Below are positions 56,201 through 64,000 of a DNA stretch of 64,000 bases, in pieces; within the stretch, counting starts at the first letter, position 1; each line of letters begins with the position of its first letter. The stretch comes from Arbacia lixula (lineage: Eukaryota > Echinodermata > Echinoidea > Arbacioida > Arbaciidae): positions 2,989,179 through 3,053,178 of the forward strand of contig OZ022587.1 in NCBI GenBank assembly GCA_963669155.1. Direction: 5' to 3'. The translations under genes and the position numbers were made by a program. The notes under the pieces are model-generated. The model was not told the DNA's origin, did no database searches, and saw nothing but the letters and a program-made list of their open reading frames with translations.

Positions 56201-58528
56201 CATAAATTCCCAAGAGATACAACTAATATGCATTTTCATCATAAAAAACATGCTTTGAATGTAATTTAAACTCCTGTTTCGAAGAGTTTTTTTTTTTTAA
56301 GTTGCCGCAGTAAATTACACTTGTAGAGTGCAATTAGTGTGAGGTCACAGGCAATTTGAATTAATCCATTCCTGAGCCAGATAAAATGCTGCTCTATGAT
56401 ATTTCTGTGCATTACAGGTGAAACAAATACACACAAAACATGCAAGGAGTTAATGTACACCTTTTCATCACACTTTTACACTTTCAGATGCTAGTTTTAC
56501 AGCATTATACACAAAGAATTTTACAAGGAGCATTACGTATTGTTTTGTTCAAACCTGACAGAGTCTTGGTAGGTTTTGCTTTCTTCCCGTCGGCCAATTT
56601 ACTTCCTCTTCCCCGCTCCGGCGACAGATCGGAATCAGAATCCATCCTGCCTCTCCCTCCTCCTCCCCTCCCTTGTCTTCTGGGCGGAGACTGATCCGAA
56701 TCGGACGTTCTGTCTCTTCGTCGAGCCTGGGTTTTGCCTCCTCTTGGCGGAGAAAGATCCGAGTCTGAATTCCTTGACCGAGGTTTCGCTTGCGATCTGG
56801 AGGTTTTTGTTCGAGAGGGGGAAAGGTCAGAGTCGGAGTCGTTTCTCCCTCTCCCCATCTTTGATTTGCTCCCGCGGTCATCAGTTTGTCTGCGGTTTGG
56901 CTTCTGTCTGTCAGGGGACATATCAGAGTCTGAATCGTGTCTCGACCGTGAAGTTTGACTTTCATTCCCTCCTTTCCTCTTTGCCCTTGGGGGCGACATA
57001 TCGGAGTCCGAATCATGCCTTCTCCTCTGCCTACCCGAGCTTGCCCCATTCGAAGATTTCCCATCAGTATTTTTCCTTGGGGGAGAGATATCTGAGTCAG
57101 AGTCGTGTCTCTGTTTCTGAGGATGCCGCGAACCGCGCTGCGGTGATAGGTCGGAATCGGAGTCATGCCGCTGTTTCTGCGGACGACCTCGAGGGGGCGA
57201 CATATCCGAGTCGGAGTCATGTCGCTTCACTGTGGGATGGCTGCCACGCTGCGGTGACAGGTCGGAGTCAGAGTCATGCCGCGCTCTCTTACTTGAAGCG
57301 GACGCATTCACACCAGAATTGGAGTCTTCATCTAGCATATAAAGAGGAACACAATATGGACTGTAATTTTTGATAAACTTATTTCATTCTTTTTCTTTCA
57401 CTTTTGAATGATTTGTATATCATTGAGGATGTATTTTTGTTTTCAATTGATTGATATTTGTATTTATTTTCGAATACAATACTTTGTATACTTCAAGAAA
57501 AGGCTATGATATATGTAATAATTGTGTTTGAATGAAATCAAAATCAAAATCACTGAAAAAAGGTGTTTGTGTGTGTGTGTGTGTGTTTGCGTCTGTCTGT
57601 CTGTACTGTGTACCTTTGCTAATAGTTTTCCACTTGTCGCTCTTCCTGTACTGCTCCAGCTTGACAACCTCCTCTGGTCTCTCGTCCACAAAGTCTGCCA
57701 CAAGGGGCGCTTCATCTGCCTCCTCCAGGAGAGTTGACTTCTCATCGTTCACATCGCCTCGGTAGAGGGACTTGAAGTCCACATCGTCATCCACCAGCAC
57801 AGATCTAAAATAGAATGATAAAGCATGCCAGCCATAATACATCAATGTCATGACCAACATCAAATTTCAAAAGCATGCCAAAAAATTGCTGAATTGACAT
57901 GATTGATCTCATCTAAAAAGGGGAAATGGGACAAATTATATCGCAACAAACGATGTTCAGCAAAACTTATTTGTTGCACATCAGGAATAATCAACAATTG
58001 TAAGTATACTGCATCCCACATGAAATTCATAAAATTGTCAATACTTCAACAGAGTAGGATTTTCATAAAAAGGGCTAATCACAACAATAATGACAATGAA
58101 TCAATTAGTCTGAAAATTACAATCATTTAATATCAATTGTAGAAACCATTTATCGTCATTGAAACTGGCGTCAGTTCCAAATGAGATGTCAATGTCATAC
58201 TAATCTAATGGAGAACAGGCCCATGCGCTGGCTTGCCCAGTCATGGGCATGGCCGGCACTTTACTATACCCGGGTGCAAATATCAAGTCCAGCCAGGCCC
58301 AGCCGGCCCGTCACGGCGTGCCACCCATGAAACGCCCGATGGAAAATGCGACGCGCTTTCACCATCAGGAATCAGTCTTTAAAATGGCCTAATGTATTAC
58401 CTTGGTTTCTTCACTGCTACAGGAACAGATCCAGGTGGCTTCTTCTTTCGTCTCTTTTTCTTCTTTTCGTCACTGTCACCCGCTGAGAGGTATCTTTTTA
58501 GGTATTCTTTTTGATCAATTCCTGCCAT
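53029..58528 (-). CDS. BUD13: BUD13 homolog, RES splicing complex, complete seven-exon gene
   Basis: Exons 58528-58401, 57804-57614, 57331-56555, 55675-55559, 54960-54840, 54264-54074 and 53204-53029 join to 1701 nt, 566 residues plus TGA, all phases matching. Human BUD13 is about 619 residues. The N-terminus has [18 protein letters not shown] and a Lys/Arg patch, then [19 protein letters not shown]; exon 3 holds about ten copies of R-H-D-S-D-S-D-x-S-P-x-R; residues from about 405 form the conserved Bud13 domain ([37 protein letters not shown]) ending [19 protein letters not shown] and YKWSIEDM. In yeast and humans Bud13 works with Snu17/RBMX2 and Pml1/SNIP1 in the retention and splicing complex, which promotes spliceosome activation and retains unspliced RNA in the nucleus. 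It is divergent from the zinc-finger gene and convergent with DRC12. Confidence 0.95.
53740..54020 (+). repeat. Dispersed repeat copy in BUD13 intron 6
   Basis: Counterpart of 46248-46462. It also contains the self-complementary ACCGGACCCGGTTCC and AAGCGGGTTAAACCCGTTCT at its left. Confidence 0.6.
54074..54264 (-). CDS. BUD13: BUD13 exon 6
   Basis: Encodes [38 protein letters not shown] and [15 protein letters not shown]. Acceptor GTTACAG, donor GTACAA; phase 2 in, phase 1 out. Confidence 0.93.
54365..54839 (-). repeat. Diverged array in BUD13 intron 5 related to the exon 5 end, with GTCATTGTC repeats
   Basis: Plus-strand block AGAAACTTTCTTGCTTACCC plus TTTTCCCCACTGCATG spans the exon 5 donor (54826-54856). 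Related blocks start near 54491 (AGAAACTTTTTTGCTCACCC then TTTTCCACAGAGCATGG, continuing TTGCTTGGCTTCTTG as in the exon) and, more weakly, near 54675 and 54375. Between them are (GTCATTGTCA)-type repeats. Confidence 0.65.
54840..54960 (-). CDS. BUD13: BUD13 exon 5
   Basis: Encodes [20 protein letters not shown] then [20 protein letters not shown]. Acceptor ATAACAG, donor GTAAGC; phase 2 out. Confidence 0.93.
55085..55330 (+). mobile_element. tRNA-derived SINE in BUD13 intron 4
   Basis: TGGTATAGTGG at 55102-55112 (A box) and GGTTCAAGCTC at 55146-55156 (B box) have tRNA-like spacing and sit in a tRNA-like head (TTATTGTGGTATAGTGGTTG ... CAAGGTCCCAGGTTCAAG). A non-tRNA body with CCACCCAGGAGTATGAATGG and CTACCTGGTAGGAGG follows. 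The head is too mutated at the acceptor stem for a working tRNA. Confidence 0.75.
55334..55442. mobile_element. Small palindromic element (CATATTCATGAAA family), copy 2
   Basis: GAGCCATATTCATGAAACCT and AGGTTTCATGAATATGGTCC are inverted ends with a palindromic centre, as at 10575-10684. It directly follows the SINE. Confidence 0.75.
55559..55675 (-). CDS. BUD13: BUD13 exon 4
   Basis: Encodes [20 protein letters not shown] then [19 protein letters not shown], matching the SGAKTGL region of vertebrate BUD13. Acceptor CTGAAG, donor GTAAAA. Confidence 0.9.
55838..55968. repeat. Inverted-repeat family M, copy in BUD13 intron 3
   Basis: GCCATTAATGGTAACTACCA ... CAATGGTAAATTTTATGCAA then CAGGGCCCAGG, related to the copies at 15778, 46462 and 49550. 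Confidence 0.5.
56555..57331 (-). CDS. BUD13: BUD13 exon 3: RHDSDSD repeat exon
   Basis: 259 residues with ten units around the core DSDSD(L/M/I)SP(P/Q)RG, the last three more diverged ([37 protein letters not shown]). Such SP repeats are phosphorylated in mammalian BUD13. The region is predicted disordered. Acceptor TGCTAG, donor GTTTGA (a weak donor). Confidence 0.92.
57563..57605. repeat. TG/TCTG microsatellite beside BUD13 exon 2
   Basis: (GT)n and (CTGT)n, about 40 bp, beginning next to the exon 2 donor. Confidence 0.85.
57614..57804 (-). CDS. BUD13: BUD13 exon 2
   Basis: Encodes [18 protein letters not shown] ... [20 protein letters not shown] and [10 protein letters not shown]. The acidic [12 protein letters not shown] block is typical of BUD13. 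A TG microsatellite (about 57565-57603) starts 11 bp past the donor. Confidence 0.92.
58401..58528 (-). CDS. BUD13: BUD13 exon 1
   Basis: ATG at 58528; encodes [20 protein letters not shown] and a basic [15 protein letters not shown] stretch. Donor GTAATA; phase 2 out. Confidence 0.9.
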
Positions 58529-58980
58529 GTTTGTTAACTGAATCGACGATGATTTGACGGCACGTTCATAAGTTGTGCTGTGTACTGACTCTACCCAAAC
58601 CTACACGAACCTTTAGTCGTCCATAACACTTGCGCACAGTTGATTGTCCCTGAATAAATAAGTATCCCGTACCCATTATGTTTGTTCAAAATAAGTTTTG
58701 CGCCTGGTTTCATGTATCTTTTAAGCTATAACTCTTCAAAATATCGAAAACATTACAAAATTATATGAAATATTTTCATATACGTTTTATTCGCAAAACA
58801 CATTTATTTAAGGTGAAATTTGAAAGAAGTATACTACGCGATTTGCTTTTTACCGAGAGCGAAATATTATAAGCCGAAGGAGCGTTAGAGGAGTTGTAGG
58901 CTGCTACCGTACAGCTACATATTACAGGTACATGTACAGTGTACATATTATAAGTTCGGCATTTCATGCAATCTCGCGAG
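58529..58980. promoter_or_regulatory. Candidate bidirectional promoter of BUD13 and the zinc-finger gene
   Basis: About 450 bp separates the BUD13 start codon (minus) from the likely first exon of the zinc-finger gene (plus). No TATA box in a convincing place. The right edge carries TCTCGCGAGA. Confidence 0.5.
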
Positions 58981-58981
58981 A
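58972..58981. promoter_or_regulatory. TCTCGCGAGA core promoter motif
   Basis: An exact 10-bp palindromic CGCG element. In vertebrates this sequence marks CpG promoters of housekeeping genes and is bound by BANP. Here it lies in the BUD13/zinc-finger intergenic gap. Confidence 0.6.
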
Positions 58982-59038
58982 TGGAGGCAGAAATTATTCT
59001 TGAAGCATTCCTGATATTTCAATTTTTAGGAGAGACTT
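58981..59038 (+). other. Possible 5' non-coding exon of the zinc-finger gene with a short upstream frame
   Basis: ATGGAGGCAGAAATTATTC starts an open frame that reaches a GTAAGT donor at 59039. Spliced to the acceptor before 59707 it would meet TGA after a few codons, so it would be an upstream frame, not the main start. Exon boundaries are inferred from splice motifs only. Confidence 0.35.
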
Positions 59039-59260
59039 GTAAGTTCTAATCTCCCGTCTTTTCTACACTTGGCTAAAACGGGCAAGAGAATACTATAGAC
59101 TATTAATTATTTAACGATTTCAGTCTCAGTAACTGAGTAGTTCAGACTAAAATAAAAGTAAAGTTGTCATCGTCACGTACATCCAGTGCCAGTACTGCAG
59201 TACTTCATTGTGTGCATCAGATCTACAGACAGTGTCTGAGTGTAGAAATGTTTCAGTTAA

Positions 59261-59312
59261 AGGGTTAGTTCACCCTGAAAATAAATTGGTTTCAATAAAA
59301 GAAGTGCACTAA
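59261..59312 (+). mobile_element. MITE family D, half copy
   Basis: AAAGGGTTAGTTCACCCTGA and AATTGGTTTCAATAAAAGAA match the left end of family D; no right end was seen. Confidence 0.6.
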
Positions 59313-59706
59313 GCCAATGATTTACATCTAAACAAAAGTCCTGTTTTTACTATTGCACATGATCTAAATCTATAAATACAGCTAGCTAGTAGTACATGTA
59401 CATGTAATTTTGATTTGTATTTTTGTATGATCAGAAAATTCAGAGTTCGCAGGGGTGGAATTCTGAAAACAAGCCAATAGTTCTGGCTTCATTAAGTCCT
59501 GCACAATCCATGGCATTGGCGGTCTTTCTGACTTCGGTCAGTTTTCAGAACACCTACTAGCTATAGACTGAAATTTCCTTCAGAATTAATACCACCCAGA
59601 TTGCCACCACGAAATCATGAGAAATCCACCAAAGTTACAAGCCATTCTGTTATTTTCAAGTACATGTATTAAAATTGCTTCTTCTTCTTCTTTTTTGTAT
59701 CTTTAG

Positions 59707-59726
59707 ATCTGTGCAGATGAAGATCG
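59707..59726 (+). promoter_or_regulatory. Zinc-finger gene 5' leader with overlapping upstream ATG
   Basis: The acceptor TATCTTTAG ends at 59706. An ATG at 59717 opens a 14-codon frame that overlaps the main start at 59727 in another frame and stops at 59761. An in-frame TGA at 59718-59720 fixes 59727 as the first usable ATG of this exon. Confidence 0.5.
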
Positions 59727-62468
59727 ATGGAGATTCACTCCTTTCAGTGTCAGTTCTGTGAAGAGGTCTTCTCCTCCAGTATCCAGATGGCCCAACATTG
59801 GCAGAACCATCACCATGACAACCAGCCGCAGTCTGTCGTCCTACCTGAGGCACCAATCTACCAGATTCTCCAGCCACAGGGCCAGGCAGCAGCCACCTTC
59901 CTGGACACTGCAACATCATCTCAAGGCTTCATCAAGGAACAGGTGCTTGTCTCCTCAACTTGCAGTGGTGGAGCTGGTGATCTGACCTGCAATACACGTT
60001 CCCAGGAGTTTGCCTCAAGGGACGATCTGGAGAGACACGTGGCTGTGCATGCTGCGGCGAAAAGTTCAGAAGATGTTCTAGAGGAGACTCCTTTGAAAAG
60101 GAAACCAGCAGTGAGCGGGAAAGCCTTTTGTTGTGATGTGTGCGGGAAGACGTACTCAACCGCGTCTAATTTGTACAAGCATGGCCGCACCCACATGGGG
60201 GTCTTGTATCAGTGTAGGTTTTGCTTGAAGCAGTTTAAATACAGGGAGAGCAAGAAGAAACATGAGAAAAGATATTGTTCGAAGAGGGGAGGGCAGATGG
60301 ACAGACAGGAACAGCATCACTGTGCATATTGTTCAGAAACCTTTCCCACTAGACTCCGGCTAGGCATCCACCTGAGGTCGCATCCCCTGGAGAAACCACA
60401 CAAGTGCGATCAGTGTGAACGGACCTTCTCCCACAGGAACGGATTGGAGAGGCATATGTCGACACATTCATCCACGCGAAATCACCTCTGTCCCCATTGT
60501 GGACAGGCCTTTGCGTATCAACAGAGCCTGAATGCGCATATGAAAACCCACAACAGCCATAAACCGTTTCAGTGTGCCGTATGCAGCAAGGCATTTAGCC
60601 ACAAGCAAACACTGTTAGAGCACGAACTCCTTCACAGGGGGAAGCGAAAGTACCAGTGCCGTCACTGTCCGAAAAGATTCCGACAGCGCTCAACACTGTG
60701 GGGACACGAAAAGATTCATAAGCGGGAAAAAACTCACGAGTGTACAGCATGCGGGGAGCGGTTTGGAACCTGGAAGGGACTACAGGGCCACAAGAAGAAG
60801 CATTGGGTGGAGTCTGGTAAAATAAACCCTAGTGGGGAGGTGGATGTTGAAATGCGAAAGGAGAAGTGGTTTGAGTGTCCGGAATGCGGCGACACGTTTC
60901 TCCAGAAGACAGTCCTCCAAACCCACATGAGGAGGCACACAGGAGAAACGCCCTATGTCTGTCCGGTGTGTGGGAGACGATTCCGACATCTCGCCTCGCA
61001 ACGGAGACATACCCTGGCCCACTCAAGGGAGAATAAGTATGAGTGCACTGCGTGTGCACAGTCCTTCACAAAGAAGGCCTCCTTGAAGTTGCATCTGGAA
61101 AAGAAACACTCACAGATGGACCAGACTGAAGGAGGTATGTGTCCAGGTACGAGCTCTAGCTCAGTCAGCAAGGAATCCTCATGTCCTGTCCAAGCAGGTC
61201 AAGAACATGAAGACATACAAAGTGATAGATCACATGAGACATCTTCAAAATCAAATGTTCATCGCTTTATTGAAAAGGAAAAGAGTATTATTGATCCAGC
61301 CGATGGGATTAAAATTTTGATTGATCAAGTGGGTGAAGGTGAAGACTTAGGTTCATCTCAGTTTAGTAGAGATCATGCCATCCCTTTTGAAGGAGGAGGT
61401 CGAACCAATCACACGATAGATTGTGTTGGGGCGTCGTTTCCTCAAAATGATGACCTGAACCAGGAGAATGCAATGATAGTGTCCTTCCAAGACATGTGCG
61501 GTGTGCCCATCAATGAGGAGTGTGTCCAGACCATGAACATCCTAGACCACGTCATACAGCTGGCGCAGATCTCACAGAGCGATCTCCAGGAGGACCACAG
61601 TGATGTTGACCATGATGATGACCGAGGGGATATTGAACCTCTGGACGTACAAGAAGAATGTGTTGTAGCTGGTGAGAGCTCACCATTGGGTATGATAAAG
61701 CAGTTCATCTGTGAGGTCTGTGGAAAGTTGTATCACTTAAATTCGAGTCTCTTGCGCCATAAAAAGACTCACACAGCTCGCAAGCCGCATGAGTGTCACC
61801 TCTGCGATAGGTCATACAGCAGGAAGCCGCTCCTGAAAGAGCATATCCAGTTTGCTCATGGCGATCACTTCAAACCACACAGCTGCCGGTACTGTGAAAA
61901 AGCATTCCCGTCTGCCAAGCGGCTCGATCTTCACATGCGTGTCCACACACAGGATAAACCCTTCAAGTGTGCCATTTGCCTGAAGGCGTTTGCAGACCGT
62001 AGCAACCTGAGGTGCCATGAGCGGATCCACAGGAGGCCAAAGCCCAGGAAGTGTCCAGAATGTCCTCAGACCTTCACTCAGAAACCTGCCTTGAAGCGGC
62101 ATCTGGCCAGACACCGCCAGGAGAAACTCTTCCCCTGTCCTCACTGCCAGAAGTCCTTCTCCTTGAGGGCCGATCTGCAGAGCCACAGCGCCATCCACAT
62201 CGCAGCGACAGAGCCGAACTGCTCCCTATGTGGACTGACCTACCCCCGGCAGGTCACGTTCCAGCGGCACCAGGCTCTGTCCAGGAAGAGCGCCAGGAAG
62301 TGCAGGGTTTGCAGTGTGAGCTGCCCCAATGAGTGTCTGAGGAGGCAGCATGAGATGCAGGAACACAAGTTTCTGATTGTGGACTCTGGGTTTGCATGCG
62401 GAGAGTGTGAGACTAGGTTTACCAGTCGGCCTAAAGCCATCGCCCACATCCAGAAATGTTGTGGATGA
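59727..62468 (+). CDS. C2H2 zinc-finger protein, 913 residues, single coding exon
   Basis: One uninterrupted frame to TGA at 62466-62468 encodes about 20 C2H2 fingers, a nuclear nucleic-acid-binding design. Finger 1 (residues 6-27, C8 and C11) stands alone; a degenerate finger lies near residue 100 (one Cys missing). A first cluster (about 133-463) has FCCDVCGKTYS, YQCRFCLKQF (last ligand Cys), HKCDQCERTFS, FQCAVCSKAFS, YVCPVCGRRFR and others, joined by TH-x-x-KP-type linkers that are often degenerate. About 195 residues of acidic, finger-free sequence follow, including DHSDVDHDDDRGDIEPLD. A second cluster (about 660-910) has FICEVCGKLYH, HSCRYCEKAF, FKCAICLKAF and FPCPHCQKSF, ending FACGECETRF..HIQKCC. 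No KRAB, BTB, SCAN or ZAD domain. The specific orthologue is not recognised. Confidence 0.93.
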   Translation: MEIHSFQCQFCEEVFSSSIQMAQHWQNHHHDNQPQSVVLPEAPIYQILQPQGQAAATFLDTATSSQGFIKEQVLVSSTCSGGAGDLTCNTRSQEFASRDDLERHVAVHAAAKSSEDVLEETPLKRKPAVSGKAFCCDVCGKTYSTASNLYKHGRTHMGVLYQCRFCLKQFKYRESKKKHEKRYCSKRGGQMDRQEQHHCAYCSETFPTRLRLGIHLRSHPLEKPHKCDQCERTFSHRNGLERHMSTHSSTRNHLCPHCGQAFAYQQSLNAHMKTHNSHKPFQCAVCSKAFSHKQTLLEHELLHRGKRKYQCRHCPKRFRQRSTLWGHEKIHKREKTHECTACGERFGTWKGLQGHKKKHWVESGKINPSGEVDVEMRKEKWFECPECGDTFLQKTVLQTHMRRHTGETPYVCPVCGRRFRHLASQRRHTLAHSRENKYECTACAQSFTKKASLKLHLEKKHSQMDQTEGGMCPGTSSSSVSKESSCPVQAGQEHEDIQSDRSHETSSKSNVHRFIEKEKSIIDPADGIKILIDQVGEGEDLGSSQFSRDHAIPFEGGGRTNHTIDCVGASFPQNDDLNQENAMIVSFQDMCGVPINEECVQTMNILDHVIQLAQISQSDLQEDHSDVDHDDDRGDIEPLDVQEECVVAGESSPLGMIKQFICEVCGKLYHLNSSLLRHKKTHTARKPHECHLCDRSYSRKPLLKEHIQFAHGDHFKPHSCRYCEKAFPSAKRLDLHMRVHTQDKPFKCAICLKAFADRSNLRCHERIHRRPKPRKCPECPQTFTQKPALKRHLARHRQEKLFPCPHCQKSFSLRADLQSHSAIHIAATEPNCSLCGLTYPRQVTFQRHQALSRKSARKCRVCSVSCPNECLRRQHEMQEHKFLIVDSGFACGECETRFTSRPKAIAHIQKCCG

Positions 62469-62484
62469 CGACACAAGAGAATCA

Positions 62485-62490
62485 AATAAA
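62485..62490 (+). terminator. Polyadenylation signal of the zinc-finger gene
   Basis: AATAAA 16 nt after the stop codon; unusually close, so a second AATAAA near 63277 may be the main one with a roughly 800-nt 3' UTR. Confidence 0.5.
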
Positions 62491-63049
62491 ACTGTATGGC
62501 AAGTAATTTCAATGAGGGTTAACTTAGGAGCTTCCTGTTACTAAGTGCGCCCACCAAATCACAGATTAATACACATGTGCATGTACTAAATGCATGAACA
62601 ATATCAGTGTGAACCTGTTGTATTGAACATTGCCAAGGTATGCCTGGCATATGATCAGCATTTCGTCCATGTCGTTATTTGAATTCATTAATTTCTCCTC
62701 TCCTTGCCATCCTGCCTGGAGTATATTAAAGTACAATGTACTGTAATTTGTACTATTTGTACTGATTTTACTTTATCAATCTCAAGTGTTCAAACAATGC
62801 CAAAATTCAACTCTAGATATTTGTCTCATGGTGTCTCGCCTTGACTGTCTCTATTGTGTGTCTGTGGGTGTGTACCGGGTATGTGTGTGTGTGATTTGTG
62901 TCTTTGTCATTCTCTCATATGCTTATCTCTATCTCTCCCTCTTATATTTTTCTCTCTCATTCCCTAATCTCTCTGTCTTCTCTCACTCTCATATTTTTCT
63001 TTTCTCTCATTATTTCAGTACCTCTCTTCCCCCTCTCTCCCTTCCTCAT

Positions 63050-63098
<49 letters not shown>

Positions 63099-63381
63099 AT
63101 ATCGATGTCTTGATGTCATTTGTTTGTCTTTCATCTCTCCCCCATTTTTTTCTCTATCTTCTCTTTTTCACATATTTTTCTCTATTTTTTTTTATTTGTC
63201 TCTCCTTTTCACTTTGTTGAGATTTTTTGTGCACAAAGATGTGTTGATGCATTGTGGAAGCTTTTAGATGTTGGGCAATAAAGTGATCTTTTTTATAATG
63301 AATGTTAAGACGAACCACTTAGAGAAACAAATTATGTCGTGAAGGAAAAAATACACTCAAGCTTTTTAAACGTGACACATC
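62491..63381. other. 3' region of the zinc-finger gene, CT-rich
   Basis: No gene recognised. CT-rich from about 62925 with a (CT)n run at about 63050-63095. Confidence 0.5.
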
Positions 63382-63534
63382 CGAGCCATCTATACACAGA
63401 GTTTGTCCAACTCGGTTTTAACAGGTAACAACATGTCGTGTGTTGCTTAGTTGAGCAAGGAGATAACATAATATGAGCCATGTTGTTACTGTACCTATTG
63501 AGAACGAGTTGGCCAAACTGTGTATAGATGGCTC
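63382..63534. mobile_element. Inverted-repeat element with 32-bp ends
   Basis: GAGCCATCTATACACAGAGT plus TTGTCCAACTCG at the left, and CGAGTTGGCCAAACTGTGTA plus TAGATGGCTC at the right. 153 bp, no coding capacity. Confidence 0.8.
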
Positions 63535-63741
63535 TGTTACACACAGAGCTCTATACATTTACATGTATAGGCACTACAGGTAGTTTCATAATGCCCCAAC
63601 ATAATTTCTCTCGACAGCTCCCTTCGAGGCTTTGATTTTTCCCGATGCTCCCTTTTGGCCTTGCGCCATCTAGCGACCGACCGAAAGTAGATCTGCATGC
63701 AAATAAGGGAGAGACGGGGAGTGAGAATACACAGTGTGTCA

Positions 63742-63813
63742 GTATGTGTATGTGTGTGTGTGTGTACACGTGTGTGTGTGTGTATATGTTTGTGTGTGTG
63801 TGTGTGTGTGTGC

Positions 63814-63844
<31 letters not shown>

Positions 63845-63845
63845 C
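63742..63845. repeat. TG microsatellite
   Basis: (TG)n of about 100 bp with a few CG interruptions. Confidence 0.9.
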
Positions 63846-63895
63846 GGTGAGTGCCTGAGAAGACATGAGAATACATGTGAGAAGACATCTTCTGA

Positions 63896-64000
63896 AGTTT
63901 GGATTTCACGGTGGGGGACAATTTATGCTCCTTTTGTAATAAAGAACCTGAAACGTACATGTATCCACACGTATTCCTCCATTGTGCGACGGTTAAACAG
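63896..64000 (+). mobile_element. Non-LTR retrotransposon fragment (zinc-binding tail of reverse transcriptase), runs off the window
   Basis: The frame from 63896 reads SLDFTVGDNLCSFCNKEPET then YMYPHVFLHCATVKQ. The C-x2-C ... H-x4-H/C pattern with the CNKEPET and HLFLHC-like blocks is the C-terminal zinc-binding region seen after LINE reverse transcriptases. The upstream frame is closed by a TGA and the TG run, so only the end of the element is present or it is 5'-truncated here. The rest lies beyond the window. Confidence 0.6.

Noticed and set aside
56576..57373. 265-residue plus-strand frame opposite BUD13 exon 3
   Set aside because: Antisense shadow of the DSDSD repeat exon; the minus strand matches BUD13 with correct splice phases.
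59656..62512. Many minus-strand frames across the zinc-finger gene
   Set aside because: Shadows of the C2H2 coding sequence.

Overview
The window is nuclear DNA of an intron-rich animal. Evidence: spliced genes with GT-AG introns, extracellular EGF, ZP and Ig modules on phase 1-1 exons, a cilium-specific dynein regulatory complex gene, a metazoan C2H2 zinc-finger gene, tRNA-derived SINE sequence, many short inverted-repeat transposons and very abundant microsatellites. The repeat flavour and gene set suggest a marine invertebrate deuterostome (lancelet, sea urchin or acorn worm type). I cannot resolve the species. No bacterial, CRISPR or viral gene system was seen.

Layout. Bases 1-24,400 hold two minus-strand exons that I read as one immunoglobulin-superfamily gene: a signal-peptide exon at 23,763-23,841 and a V-type Ig exon at 432-785, separated by a repeat-filled intron of about 23 kb. 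Later exons would lie left of the window. Bases 24,400-29,260 are repeats. Bases 29,264-40,183 hold a complete nine-exon minus-strand gene for a secreted protein (signal peptide, three EGF modules, one ZP domain, furin-type site, no membrane anchor; 468 residues). Bases 42,324-49,903 hold a complete six-exon plus-strand gene for the axonemal protein DRC12/CCDC153 (201 residues). Bases 53,029-58,528 hold a complete seven-exon minus-strand gene for the splicing factor BUD13 (566 residues). Bases 59,727-62,468 hold a plus-strand zinc-finger protein of 913 residues with one coding exon, divergent from BUD13 and probably sharing its promoter region. The window ends in a non-LTR retrotransposon fragment.

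The genes do not form a pathway. DRC12 and BUD13 are convergent neighbours, BUD13 and the zinc-finger gene are divergent, and the ZP gene and DRC12 are divergent. All exon joins were worked out by hand; each complete gene has a coding length that is a multiple of three and matching exon phases.

The most unusual structure is a recurring one. In two adjacent genes, the edge of a coding exon with its flanking splice site or stop codon has become one unit of a tandem array spreading into the neighbouring non-coding DNA: DRC12 exon 4 (five copies, spaced exactly 61 bp), BUD13 terminal exon (six copies, about 92-102 bp), and more weakly BUD13 exon 5. Other notable structures are a 333-bp near-perfect palindrome built from TTCTTGATATCAA-type motifs, nested inverted-repeat transposons with readable target duplications, and a matched pair of 373-bp elements in opposite orientation.
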